From the NCBI GenBank assembly GCA_900548765.1, contig URLU01000077.1, positions 1-9,354 of the forward strand: DNA of 9,354 bases, in the 5' to 3' direction. Each line of letters opens with the position of its first letter. Position 1 is the first letter of the stretch. Below the pieces are notes generated by a model. It saw only the letters and a program-made list of their open reading frames with translations. It was not told the origin of the DNA and ran no database searches. A program made the translations under genes and the position numbers. Positions 1 through 6,697 of the stretch are shown one piece after another. Source of the stretch: an uncultured Lachnobacterium sp. (GTDB taxonomy: Bacteria > Bacillota > Clostridia > Lachnospirales > Lachnospiraceae).

Positions 1-1
1 A

Positions 2-43
2 AATGTAGAAAGCCTGAATGACGCGAAAATACTAATACAATAA
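2..43 (+). CDS. possible 3' end of an upstream gene (partial)
   Basis: One plus-strand frame reads as 13 sense codons (NVESLNDAKILIQ) and then TAA at 41-43. The stop sits 7 nt before the GGAGG ribosome binding site of the ABC ATPase gene, a spacing typical of an operon. The residues look like an ordinary protein C-terminus, but thirteen codons cannot identify a product, and a chance open frame of this length is common. Exporter operons of this type often follow a TetR- or MarR-type regulator gene; that is context only and nothing here shows it. Confidence 0.3.
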   Translation, partial: NVESLNDAKILIQ

Positions 44-62
44 TTAACCCGGAGGTAATAAA

Positions 63-1004
63 ATGAATGAACCAGCAGTAAAAGTAGAAAATCTGGTAAA
101 AAGATATAAAGAGCTGGTCGCTGTAGACCACTTAAATCTGGAAATCCGACAGGGAGAAATCTTTGGACTTTTAGGTCCAAATGGTTCTGGCAAGACAACC
201 ACAATCAACTGTATTCTGTCTCTCTTATCCTACGATATGGGCAATATAACAATTTTCGGAAAGCCTATGGCACCAAACAGATATGACATCAAAAAAGACA
301 TCGGCATCATCATGCAGAATGTAGCTGTATTTGAGGAGCTGACGGTATATGAAAACATTGACTACTTCTGCGGCCTCTACATAAAAGACCGAAAGCTGAG
401 GGCAGAGTATGTGGATGAAGCCATTGATTTTACAGGCTTGAATGACTACAGAAAATTTTATCCTAAAAAACTGTCAGGCGGACTGTTAAGACGTCTCAAT
501 ATAGCCTGCGGCATAGCCCACAAGCCAAAGCTGATTATACTTGATGAGCCTACAGTGGCTGTAGACCCACAGAGTAGAAACAGCATACTTGAAGGCATAC
601 AAAAGCTTAATGAGCAGGGAACAACCATCATCTACACCTCCCACTATATGGAGGAGGTGGAGCAGATTTGCACCAGGATTGCTATTTTAGACAAAGGAAA
701 AAATATAGCCCTTGGAACCAAGGATGAGCTAAAAAAGCTTATTAAGAAGCGCGAAATCATAACAATTGACATTCTGGACATAGACCAGGCAGATATAGAA
801 GCCCTCCACAAGCTGCCCCATGTATATGAAGTAAGCTTTGAAGACCACAAGCTCACCATCCTCTGCGATGGCGGCCAGCACAACCTGATCCGTGTACTTG
901 ATTATCTGCAGGGCCGGGGCTATTCCTTCGGATATGTCCACTCTGCCCTGCCAACACTAAACGACGTATTCCTTGAAATCACAGGAAAAGAATTACGAGA
1001 TTAG
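63..1004 (+). CDS. ABC-2 type exporter, ATP-binding subunit
   Basis: This is the cytoplasmic ATPase that powers the two permeases encoded directly downstream. The 313-aa protein has all the nucleotide-binding motifs in order: Walker A GPNGSGKT at 38-45, Q-loop Gln85, signature LSGGL at 137-141, Walker B with catalytic Glu (LIILDEP, 157-163), D-loop VAVDP near 165-169, and the H-loop His at 194. The signature ends in Leu where many families have Gln; in this family (drug, lantibiotic and Nod-type exporters, COG1131) that position varies. About 85 residues after the ATPase core form the usual C-terminal extension. The start is supported by GGAGG at 51-55, 7 nt before ATG. The stop lies 9 nt before the first permease gene. 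The substrate is unknown; a drug, peptide or lipid efflux role is inferred from the family. Confidence 0.93.
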   Translation: MNEPAVKVENLVKRYKELVAVDHLNLEIRQGEIFGLLGPNGSGKTTTINCILSLLSYDMGNITIFGKPMAPNRYDIKKDIGIIMQNVAVFEELTVYENIDYFCGLYIKDRKLRAEYVDEAIDFTGLNDYRKFYPKKLSGGLLRRLNIACGIAHKPKLIILDEPTVAVDPQSRNSILEGIQKLNEQGTTIIYTSHYMEEVEQICTRIAILDKGKNIALGTKDELKKLIKKREIITIDILDIDQADIEALHKLPHVYEVSFEDHKLTILCDGGQHNLIRVLDYLQGRGYSFGYVHSALPTLNDVFLEITGKELRD

Positions 1005-1013
1005 GAGGCTTAC

Positions 1014-2159
1014 ATGGCACATATAATTTTACTTACCTGGAAAAAGCTTTTCAGGGACAAAATCAATACCTTCTGGATTCTGTGTTTTCCAATAGTGCTT
1101 GGAACACTTTTTTACATATCCTTTTCAAATATGGCAAAGGATGAAAATATAAATCCGATTCCAGTTGCAGTAGTTCTCTCTGATGATGAGTACTCTGACG
1201 CCTTTAAGACTACTCTGCAGGGCATAGAGGACTCTGACAATTCCATGCTTAACGTAAACTTCTGCACCACGGACGAGGCTATGGACTTACTGGAGAATCA
1301 GAAAATCAGCGGTATTCTCACTGCTGGAGAGCAGATAAGCCTGACAGTCTCGGCTGACATGGCAAACGACAGCTTAAACCAGAGCATTCTGCAGACCTTT
1401 GTAAACGAATACAATCTGAATCAGGACGCAATTATGAATATACTTGAAAGCCATCCTGAAAAAATAGCTGATGTTATAGACTCACTTAAGGCAGAAACTG
1501 AGTACAGCAAAACAGTTTCCCTAAGTCGGGACGACAGTGCAAGTCCATACACCCAGTACTTTTTCAATCTGCTTGCCATGACAAGCCTTTTTACTGCTGT
1601 AGGTGGATTAAAAATCGCCACAGAAAATCAGGCAAATCTCTCCAGCCTTGGGGCAAGAAAATGTATGTCACCTACCAACAAGCTTGTGACAATCGTCAGT
1701 GAGCTTATAGCCACCACAAGCTATGAATTTCTGCTCAATATCGCAGGCTTTGTATATCTGGCATATGTCTTAAAGGTTGACATAGTATCCCGCCTTCCGC
1801 TGTCTATCTTCGCCCTCTTTATGAGCTGTCTGACAGGTGTAAGCCTCGGACTTTTTATAGGAAGCATAGGCAGAAATGATGCAGGCTTCAAGCAGGGCAT
1901 TATATTTGCCGTGACAATGCCTATGTGCTTTTTTAGCGGACTCATGATGGGTAACATGAGAATCATTGTCGAAGACCACTGCCCTATTATAAACAGGCTC
2001 AATCCTGCCGCCCTTATATCAGACTGCTACTACACACTGGCAGGCTTTGAGAGTCTTGACCGTTTCAAAACAGATATTATCACGCTGACTGTTTACATAT
2101 GTATTTTTATCCTGTGTGGATTTTTAGCAACAAGGAGACAACAATATGCAAGTTTATAA
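1014..2159 (+). CDS. ABC-2 type exporter permease (first of two)
   Basis: This 381-aa integral membrane subunit has the ABC2_membrane_3 layout. One transmembrane helix near 20-38 is followed by a long extracytoplasmic domain (about 41-180) that starts with a strand like those of this family (IPVAVVLSDDEYSD). Five more hydrophobic segments follow at roughly 182-202, 232-254, 263-285, 294-315 and 354-373, and the C-terminus is basic and cytoplasmic (ATRRQQ). AGGAGG at 1003-1010 overlaps the ATPase stop codon and lies 5 nt before ATG, so the two genes are probably translationally linked. Its 3' end overlaps the second permease gene by 14 nt. The two permeases probably form a heterodimer around the ATPase dimer. 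The transported substrate cannot be read from the sequence. Confidence 0.9.
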   Translation: MAHIILLTWKKLFRDKINTFWILCFPIVLGTLFYISFSNMAKDENINPIPVAVVLSDDEYSDAFKTTLQGIEDSDNSMLNVNFCTTDEAMDLLENQKISGILTAGEQISLTVSADMANDSLNQSILQTFVNEYNLNQDAIMNILESHPEKIADVIDSLKAETEYSKTVSLSRDDSASPYTQYFFNLLAMTSLFTAVGGLKIATENQANLSSLGARKCMSPTNKLVTIVSELIATTSYEFLLNIAGFVYLAYVLKVDIVSRLPLSIFALFMSCLTGVSLGLFIGSIGRNDAGFKQGIIFAVTMPMCFFSGLMMGNMRIIVEDHCPIINRLNPAALISDCYYTLAGFESLDRFKTDIITLTVYICIFILCGFLATRRQQYASL

Positions 2160-3321
2160 AACATTTTTTAAAATAGCAAAGAAATATTTAAGCAGCTGCT
2201 TAATATACGCTTTTGTTTTTATTGCCATACTGATTGCAATGAGCAGAATTGGCAGTGAATCTGCAAACGATCGTTTCAAGGCAGACAAGGTAAGCTTTGC
2301 CGTAATTGACAATGACAATACCGCCGCAAGTCAGGCTCTGCTTGACTATCTAAAAGATAAGCACCGGCTTGTGGAGCTGGATGATTACAGCAATGAGAAG
2401 CTGCAGGACTATATGTATTATGAGAAAATCCAGTATCTGCTCATTATTCCTGAGGGTTACGAAGAAAAACTCGTGAATAATGAGGTCAAGGACCTGCTTT
2501 CCCACTCTATGAGGACAGACAGTGCCAAAGGGTATTTTTTCAATCAGGATGTGGACGCCTATCTGGACTGCCTGCGGATTTACCTGACTGGTGGCTGCTC
2601 TCTGGATGAAGCACTTAGCGCTGCAAAAGACTCACTTGCCATGGTTTCAGAGAATACTGTAAACGCAGTCAGCTTTGACGCAAAAAAAGAGAACATACCA
2701 ACCGGAATGGCTTATTATTTCCAGTATCTCTCCTATATGCTGATGTCCGGAATCATAATTGCCGTATCACCGATATTAATCAGCTTCCACAGGAACAGCT
2801 TGCAGGAAAGGCTTGCCTGCTCAGCAACAACACCAAAAAAGCAGGGACTTGCTATAGGATTGGGCTGTATCACCTATTGTCTGGCTGTGTGGCTAATCTT
2901 TATGATAATTGCTGTCTTTATGTATAAGCCTGCAAATATGTTTTCAGAGTCAGGATTTATGCTCATGCTTAACAGCCTGGTATACACCCTCTGTGTAGCC
3001 CTGATAACCTTAATCATAGGCTCCTTCAGCCTGGAGTCAAATGCCCTGAACCTGATTTCCAATATATTAGGTCTTGGAGCCAGCTTCCTCTGCGGTGTAT
3101 TCGTGCCAATGTGGTACTTATCTGATAAGGTGCTCATGTTCTCACAGTTTCTGCCAACCTACTGGTATATGAAAAATCTGAACATGATATCAGGTGCATC
3201 CGGGCAGGGTTTTTCCAAAGCCAGCTACTTTAACTATCTGGGCATAGAGGTTCTCTTCATACTGGCTCTAACCGCCGTATTCCTGCTGGTAAATACACAG
3301 CGCAGGAAAAAAACAATCTAA
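2146..3321 (+). CDS. ABC-2 type exporter permease (second of two)
   Basis: This 391-aa membrane subunit has the same plan as its upstream partner. A first helix near 16-33 is followed by an extracytoplasmic domain (about 34-190) beginning with FAVIDNDNTAASQALLDYL, a pattern common in ABC2_membrane_3 permeases. Hydrophobic segments follow near 193-213, 235-258, 272-293, 302-322 and 364-383, with a basic C-terminal tail (QRRKK). The start lies inside the end of the first permease gene (14-nt overlap, different frame). AAGGAGA, about 7 nt before ATG, supports it and implies translational coupling and equal stoichiometry. The two permeases look like diverged paralogues by topology and length, not by close identity. 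This is the last gene of the operon; a terminator hairpin starts about a dozen bases after the stop. Confidence 0.9.
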   Translation: MQVYKTFFKIAKKYLSSCLIYAFVFIAILIAMSRIGSESANDRFKADKVSFAVIDNDNTAASQALLDYLKDKHRLVELDDYSNEKLQDYMYYEKIQYLLIIPEGYEEKLVNNEVKDLLSHSMRTDSAKGYFFNQDVDAYLDCLRIYLTGGCSLDEALSAAKDSLAMVSENTVNAVSFDAKKENIPTGMAYYFQYLSYMLMSGIIIAVSPILISFHRNSLQERLACSATTPKKQGLAIGLGCITYCLAVWLIFMIIAVFMYKPANMFSESGFMLMLNSLVYTLCVALITLIIGSFSLESNALNLISNILGLGASFLCGVFVPMWYLSDKVLMFSQFLPTYWYMKNLNMISGASGQGFSKASYFNYLGIEVLFILALTAVFLLVNTQRRKKTI

Positions 3322-3333
3322 AATCACACAAAA

Positions 3334-3374
3334 AAAGCTATAAGTTCTGTCTTCCAAACAGTACTTATAGCTTT
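3334..3374. terminator. bidirectional intrinsic terminator between convergent operons
   Basis: AAAGCTATAAGT (3334-3345) and ACTTATAGCTTT (3363-3374) form a perfect 12-bp stem. After one T/T mismatch, CTGT (3347-3350) pairs with ACAG (3358-3361) around a 7-nt loop. Read on the minus strand, the stem is followed by an unbroken T run from the A-rich stretch at 3330-3336, a strong terminator for the nrdR-side genes. On the plus strand the tail is CTTTAATTATT, weaker but usable for the exporter operon. Confidence 0.88.
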
Positions 3375-3388
3375 AATTATTCATAAAA

Positions 3389-3781
3389 TTAAAGAACAAA
3401 ATTCTCTCCCGATCTCGGAATTCTATTTTCGGTATTCATGTCTATAGCAATAGCATGCGCCTGTTCTCCCACGAAGTACTGGTACTGCTCAAGCACCTTA
3501 TCCTTCTCAAGGTCTGACATAGTCTTCTCAACATCCAGCTTACTAATGTCACTTTCAGCTCCCTTGAGCTCATAAGTCTCATCCGGCTGATAACTCTTGG
3601 CATAATCATAGCTGGTGAAGTTCTGCTCTACAGGAAGCTGGTCTTTGTAACCTGTGCTCTCTTCCTGCATAGGGGCCTGCTCCTGTGTAGTCACAGCAAG
3701 CTGCTGATTGCGAAGCTCATCAATCTTTATGGAGTTGTATGAATAAAATCCCAAACTTGGGCGAATACCTGATATATTCAT
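3389..3781 (-). CDS. uncharacterised 130-aa protein
   Basis: I do not recognise a named family. The protein has no signal peptide, transmembrane segment or cysteine. It starts with a distinctive, ordered-looking segment (MNISGIRPSLGFYSYNSIKI, 1-20), followed by a polar, Gln/Glu-rich, probably disordered middle (about 25-75). A charged, probably helical stretch comes next (about 78-105, ending LEQYQYFVG), then a short tail. It is acidic and rich in tyrosine (nine residues). AAGGAG, 5 nt before the ATG, is a strong ribosome binding site, so it is very likely a real gene. It lies 40 nt behind nrdR with no separate promoter that I can see and is closed by the bidirectional terminator, so it is probably co-transcribed with nrdR. 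Nothing in the sequence supports a nucleotide-related function; the linkage may simply be positional. Confidence 0.8.
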   Translation of the reverse strand: MNISGIRPSLGFYSYNSIKIDELRNQQLAVTTQEQAPMQEESTGYKDQLPVEQNFTSYDYAKSYQPDETYELKGAESDISKLDVEKTMSDLEKDKVLEQYQYFVGEQAHAIAIDMNTENRIPRSGENFVL

Positions 3782-3821
3782 CTTCTCTCCTTAACAATAC
3801 ATGCTCTTATATAAGTGTAAC

Positions 3822-4271
3822 TTATACAAGCATTTTTTTCAACTCACTCATAAATGTATTTACATCCTTAAACTCTCTGTATACAGATGCAAATCTAACA
3901 TAAGCAACAGCATCCAGATCTTTAAGCTTATCCATTATAAGCTCTCCTATAAGCGAAGTAGGTACTTCCTTTTCCTCTCTGCTGAAAATCTCTATCTCCA
4001 CATCATCTACAAGCTTTGTAATCTGGTCTGCAGAAATAGGTCTCTTATGACAGGCAAGAAGCACTCCAGCCTCGATTTTAGTCCTGTCATACTGCTCTCT
4101 GTTATTGTCCTTTTTGATAACAATAAGTGGAATAGTCTCTACCTTCTCATAGGTTGTAAATCGCTTCCCACAATCATCACAAAGACGACGGCGTCTGATT
4201 GAGTTATTATCGTCAGCCGGTCTTGAATCAATTACTCTGGTATTTTCACTACTACAAAATGGACATTTCAT
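3822..4271 (-). CDS. nrdR: transcriptional repressor NrdR
   Basis: NrdR is a zinc- and nucleotide-binding repressor of ribonucleotide reductase genes. It senses ATP/dATP and binds paired NrdR boxes in their promoters. The 149-aa protein has the normal family length. The N-terminal zinc ribbon has two CxxC pairs, C3/C6 and C31/C34, with the family's basic RRRRLCDDCGKRFTTYE stretch around the second pair. The ATP-cone domain spans about 49-139 (IVIKKDNNREQYDRTKI to VYREF). The start has GGAGGG at good spacing (7 nt). A consensus sigma-A promoter lies upstream at 4319-4347. Its position directly downstream of a YlmC/YmxH-family gene matches the order seen in many Clostridia. No ribonucleotide reductase gene is in the window, so its targets lie elsewhere. 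Confidence 0.97.
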   Translation of the reverse strand: MKCPFCSSENTRVIDSRPADDNNSIRRRRLCDDCGKRFTTYEKVETIPLIVIKKDNNREQYDRTKIEAGVLLACHKRPISADQITKLVDDVEIEIFSREEKEVPTSLIGELIMDKLKDLDAVAYVRFASVYREFKDVNTFMSELKKMLV

Positions 4272-4318
4272 GACAAACCCTCCGTCAGCCTTCCAAGCAA
4301 ACTAAACAATATAGAAAA

Positions 4319-4347
4319 ATTATAACTTTCTGTCACATCCATGTCAA
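4319..4347 (-). promoter_or_regulatory. sigma-A promoter for nrdR
   Basis: On the minus strand, TTGACA (4342-4347) and TATAAT (4319-4324) are separated by exactly 17 bp (4325-4341), a perfect match to the housekeeping consensus in both hexamers and spacing. Transcription should start near 4312, about 40 nt before the nrdR ATG, and probably continues through the 130-aa gene to the terminator at 3334-3374. Confidence 0.85.
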
Positions 4348-4355
4348 CAAATACT

Positions 4356-4370
4356 ACTACATTTTGTGGT
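4356..4370. promoter_or_regulatory. NrdR-box-like palindrome upstream of the nrdR promoter
   Basis: ACTACA (4356-4361), a 3-nt spacer and TGTGGT (4365-4370) form an imperfect palindrome with one mismatch. It resembles the half-site pattern of Firmicute NrdR boxes (TACxxTA-rich, ending TGT.GT). It lies just upstream of the -35 hexamer of the nrdR promoter. Natural NrdR sites usually come in pairs about three helical turns apart; I did not find a convincing second box at that spacing, so autoregulation is an inference. Confidence 0.4.
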
Positions 4371-4389
4371 GTAAAATGCGCCACAAATC

Positions 4390-4644
4390 TTATATTTTCC
4401 GCCTCATAGCCTCTTCGTCCATGTCTACGAGTATTATATCGGGTCCTATCTTTAAAATCTTAACCCATGGAATGCAATATTCGTAGTCTCTGCACAGGCA
4501 TCCCAGGTATTTTCCAGGGCCCGGTACTATAATGTCACAAATTTTTCCACACTCACTGTCAAATACAATATCTTGTACATGACCTATATAGCAGCAATCC
4601 TTTACATTTATAACTTCCTTCTCACACAATTCCGAAAACCGCAT
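4390..4644 (-). CDS. YlmC/YmxH family PRC-barrel protein
   Basis: This is a small 84-aa protein with a PRC-barrel-like beta fold. RFSELCEKEVINVKDCCYIGHVQDIVFD (2-29) carries the family pattern of a conserved motif, then G-x-V/I-x-D-I-x-F-D. CGKICDIIVPGPG (32-44) and the Y-x-I-PW-x-x-I-x-x-I-G-x-D-I-I-L-V-D segment (56-74) complete it. The family is found in endospore formers and is commonly listed as a sporulation protein, although its molecular role is not established. The length is normal. The ATG is preceded by a run of six G at 6-nt spacing, an unusual ribosome binding site that is also the 3' arm of a terminator-like hairpin. The next gene is nrdR, transcribed from its own promoter; the 118-nt gap has no obvious terminator. 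Confidence 0.88.
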   Translation of the reverse strand: MRFSELCEKEVINVKDCCYIGHVQDIVFDSECGKICDIIVPGPGKYLGCLCRDYEYCIPWVKILKIGPDIILVDMDEEAMRRKI

Positions 4645-4678
4645 AAAAATCCCCCCGCTATATTATATGCGAGGGGAT
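4645..4678 (-). terminator. terminator hairpin overlapping the YlmC-family gene's ribosome binding site
   Basis: In the minus-strand transcript, ATCCCCTCGC (4669-4678) pairs with GCGGGGGGAT (4649-4658) around a 10-nt A/T loop, with a single mismatch. TTTTT (4645-4649) follows at once. This is a good intrinsic terminator for the ECF transporter gene ending at 4693. Its 3' arm contains the GGGGGG that must act as ribosome binding site for the gene starting at 4644, so readthrough transcripts would have that site paired. Confidence 0.75.
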
Positions 4679-4690
4679 GTTATAATTTAA
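4662..4690 (-). promoter_or_regulatory. candidate sporulation-type (sigma-E-like) promoter
   Basis: On the minus strand, TTAAATT (4684-4690) and CATATAAT (4662-4669) are 14 bp apart. The second element differs at one base from the sigma-E -10 pattern CATACAAT, while the first is a weaker match. The loop also contains TATAAT, so a sigma-A -10 is equally possible. A start near 4655 would leave a leader of only about 11 nt, which weakens the case. It is listed because the downstream family is linked to sporulation. Confidence 0.25.
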
Positions 4691-4692
4691 CA

Positions 4693-5310
4693 CTATTTAT
4701 TTTTATGTACTATTTTGTATAATGCCTGTGACACTATTCCAGCCACAATACCACAGCACAGGGCTTCAATCACAGCCTGCACTCCAACCAGTGCAATTAT
4801 AAATGCGATTGGATTGGTTGTACCAAAAGCTGCCTTAAGATTTACCACATAGTCACAATTATAAAAGAACAATACCAGTGTGCTCATAAAAAGCAATGTG
4901 TTAAGTACCGGACAGCAGATTCCTGCAATATAGTACTTTACAGGGTTTTTAATAACCTTCTGCAGGCCGTTAAAAATAAGGCCACACAAAAATCCTTCTA
5001 ACACTCGTGGAACGATGCAGAGGATTGCCACATATACAGGATTGACTCCCATAAAGGCTCCCATCATTGCACTTGGTGCTGTGAGTGCTGTGTAAAAGCT
5101 TGTGAGTCCGAATACCAGACCACAAATTGTACCACCCTTTGGACCAAGAATGATTGCTCCTACCGCCACTGGAATGGTGATAAGTGTTACCGTAAGAAAT
5201 GGTGTTCTGATGTAACCGATTGGTGTAAGTGCCATCAGAATAATGATTGCCGACAGCAGTGCAAGCTGTGTCAGAAATCTCACATTGGGTTTCTTGTTTT
5301 CATTTGCCAT
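4693..5310 (-). CDS. ECF transporter S component (substrate unknown)
   Basis: This is a membrane protein that captures a vitamin or related micronutrient and hands it to a shared energising module (EcfA, EcfA', EcfT), none of which is in the window. The 205-aa length is normal. About six hydrophobic segments are visible: 12-30, 37-56, 60-78, 90-115, 125-148 and 166-196. The first two carry the family-like LTPIGYIRTPFLTVTLITIPV, with further conserved-looking GAIILGPKGG and GxVFGLTSF stretches. The C-terminus is basic (KIVHKNK). The start has AGGAGG about 10 nt before ATG. No known riboswitch is visible upstream, so the ligand cannot be assigned from regulation. Pantothenate, riboflavin and other group II ligands are all possible. 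A TTGACA at 5375-5380 may be part of its promoter, but no good -10 accompanies it. Confidence 0.82.
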   Translation of the reverse strand: MANENKKPNVRFLTQLALLSAIIILMALTPIGYIRTPFLTVTLITIPVAVGAIILGPKGGTICGLVFGLTSFYTALTAPSAMMGAFMGVNPVYVAILCIVPRVLEGFLCGLIFNGLQKVIKNPVKYYIAGICCPVLNTLLFMSTLVLFFYNCDYVVNLKAAFGTTNPIAFIIALVGVQAVIEALCCGIVAGIVSQALYKIVHKNK

Positions 5311-5487
5311 ATTTAATTTACCTCCTACTACCGTTTCCTCTTCGGAATACAGTGTGAATTATTATTGCTTAATCTGTCAAAAAACATATGAAGGGATGAC
5401 TTCCTAATGGTCAGTCTGCCTTGTTAATCTTTTAACATGATTAAAACAATCACATTATATATTATGTGTTATATATTTGCAATTAAA
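5311..5487. other. intergenic spacer between ychF and the ECF transporter gene, with an 18-bp palindrome
   Basis: No open frame of interest lies here. CACATTATATATTATGTG at 5451-5468 is a near-perfect 18-bp palindrome (one mismatched pair flanks the central ATATAT). It sits 20 nt after the ychF stop. On the minus strand it is followed by ATTGTTTT, so it could act as a weak terminator for ychF. A second small stem (TTGTT..AATC with GATTAACAA) follows near 5420-5450. A minus-strand TTGACA lies at 5375-5380. Confidence 0.45.
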
Positions 5488-6588
5488 TTATACGTTAAAT
5501 CTGAAAAGTATTACGTCGCCATCCTTTACGACATACTCCTTGCCTTCCATACCTACAAGACCTTTTTCTCTTGCTGCAGCAAGACTTCCAAGCTCAAGCA
5601 AATCTTTGTAATTTACAACCTCTGCCTTGATAAAACCTCTCTCAAAATCAGTGTGGATTTTACCAGCTGCCTGTGGTGCCTTTGTCCCCTTGGTGATAGT
5701 CCATGCTCTGCACTCGTCCTCTCCTGCTGTAAGGAAGGAGATAAGTCCAAGCAGGCTGTAGCTTGCAGCTACCAGCTTATCAAGACCTGATGACTTAACG
5801 CCAAGGTCTGCCAGGAACTCTGCCTTCTCGTCATCATCAAGCTCTGCCAGCTCCTGCTCAATCTGTGCACAGATTACAAATACCTCTGCTCCCTCTTCCT
5901 TTGCCATGTCACGAACCTTTGCAACGTGTGGGTTAGAAGCACCATCATCTGCCAAATCATCCTCTTTTACATTTGCTGCATAAATTGTAGGCTTTGCTGT
6001 GAGTAGGTTATAGCCCTTAAACCAGAGCTCCATGTCCTCATCATCTGGCACCTCAAAGGTACGAGCCATCTGATTGCTCTCAAGATGAGCCTTCACAGCC
6101 TCAAGAAGCTCCATCTCTTTTGCCAGAGTCTTGTCCATACGAGCCTGCTTCTGCACCTTCTGGATTCTTCTTTCAAGAATCTCAAGATCTGAGAAAATAA
6201 GCTCAAGATTAATTGTCTCAATGTCGCGGACCGGGTCAATGCTTCCATCTACATGGACGATATTGGTATCTTCAAAGCAGCGTACCACATGTATGATTGC
6301 GTCTACTTCACGAATATTTGCAAGGAACTGGTTTCCAAGTCCCTCACCCTTGCTGGCACCCTTTACGAGTCCTGCAATATCTACGAATTCGATTGTTGCC
6401 GGAGTAACCTTCTTTGTGTGGTAGAGCTCTCCAAGCTGCTCTATACGCTCATCCGGCACTGCTACGATTCCCACGTTTGGGTCAATTGTTGCAAAAGGAT
6501 AGTTTGCAGCAAGGGCACCTGCCTTGGTGAGCGAGTTGAACAATGTACTTTTTCCTACGTTTGGTAATCCGACGATTCCTAGTTTCAT
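5488..6588 (-). CDS. ychF: redox-regulated ATPase/GTPase YchF
   Basis: YchF (OLA1/EngD family) is a universally conserved cytoplasmic P-loop NTPase of the TRAFAC class. It binds ribosomes and hydrolyses ATP in preference to GTP. The 366-aa protein matches the usual length of about 363. Visible motifs are G1 GLPNVGKST at 7-15, the YPFATIDPNVG switch region at 30-40, G3 DIAGLV at 70-75, and NVKE at 206-209, the altered G4 that explains relaxed nucleotide specificity. A helical arm spans about 128-175 and a C-terminal TGS domain about 283-366. I chose the ATG at 6586-6588 because the protein then starts MKLGIVGLPNVGKS as in all homologues and has AGGAGG 11 nt upstream. The frame stays open 36 codons further, but that part has no ribosome binding site and overlaps the promoter's predicted start point. 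Confidence 0.96.
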   Translation of the reverse strand: MKLGIVGLPNVGKSTLFNSLTKAGALAANYPFATIDPNVGIVAVPDERIEQLGELYHTKKVTPATIEFVDIAGLVKGASKGEGLGNQFLANIREVDAIIHVVRCFEDTNIVHVDGSIDPVRDIETINLELIFSDLEILERRIQKVQKQARMDKTLAKEMELLEAVKAHLESNQMARTFEVPDDEDMELWFKGYNLLTAKPTIYAANVKEDDLADDGASNPHVAKVRDMAKEEGAEVFVICAQIEQELAELDDDEKAEFLADLGVKSSGLDKLVAASYSLLGLISFLTAGEDECRAWTITKGTKAPQAAGKIHTDFERGFIKAEVVNYKDLLELGSLAAAREKGLVGMEGKEYVVKDGDVILFRFNV

Positions 6589-6697
6589 TTTATATATTTC
6601 CTCCTGAGATTTCTTTACATTTTCATCATCATAAATCTTTTCCGTAAAATCAGCTCTCTTCTGCTGTGCAGGCATAAAGAGCTCAATACAGTCCATA

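Noticed and set aside
3803..3831. Stem-loop across the nrdR stop codon followed on the plus strand by seven T
   Set aside because: The stem is short (TATAAG/CTTATA) and interrupted. The T run lies on the plus strand, where no gene is transcribed toward it, so it is not a convincing terminator.
3801..4202. Plus-strand open frame of 133 codons opposite nrdR
   Set aside because: It is a shadow of the nrdR coding sequence: it has no ribosome binding site and a low-complexity, Cys/Tyr/Leu-rich composition, while nrdR on the other strand is unmistakable.
4333..4347. Second NrdR box around ACAT-CC-ATGT between the nrdR promoter elements
   Set aside because: Only four base pairs are symmetric, and the centre is about 23 bp from the first box rather than the usual three helical turns.
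5352..5380. Promoter for the ECF transporter gene based on TTGACA at 5375-5380
   Set aside because: The hexamer is perfect, but 17 bp downstream there is only TCACAC and no usable -10 at 16-18 bp, so I did not call a promoter.
6589..6696. In-frame extension of ychF by 36 codons starting at 6696
   Set aside because: The extension has no ribosome binding site, its ATG overlaps the predicted transcription start region, and homologues begin at MKLGIVGLPNVGKS, which has AGGAGG upstream at 6588.
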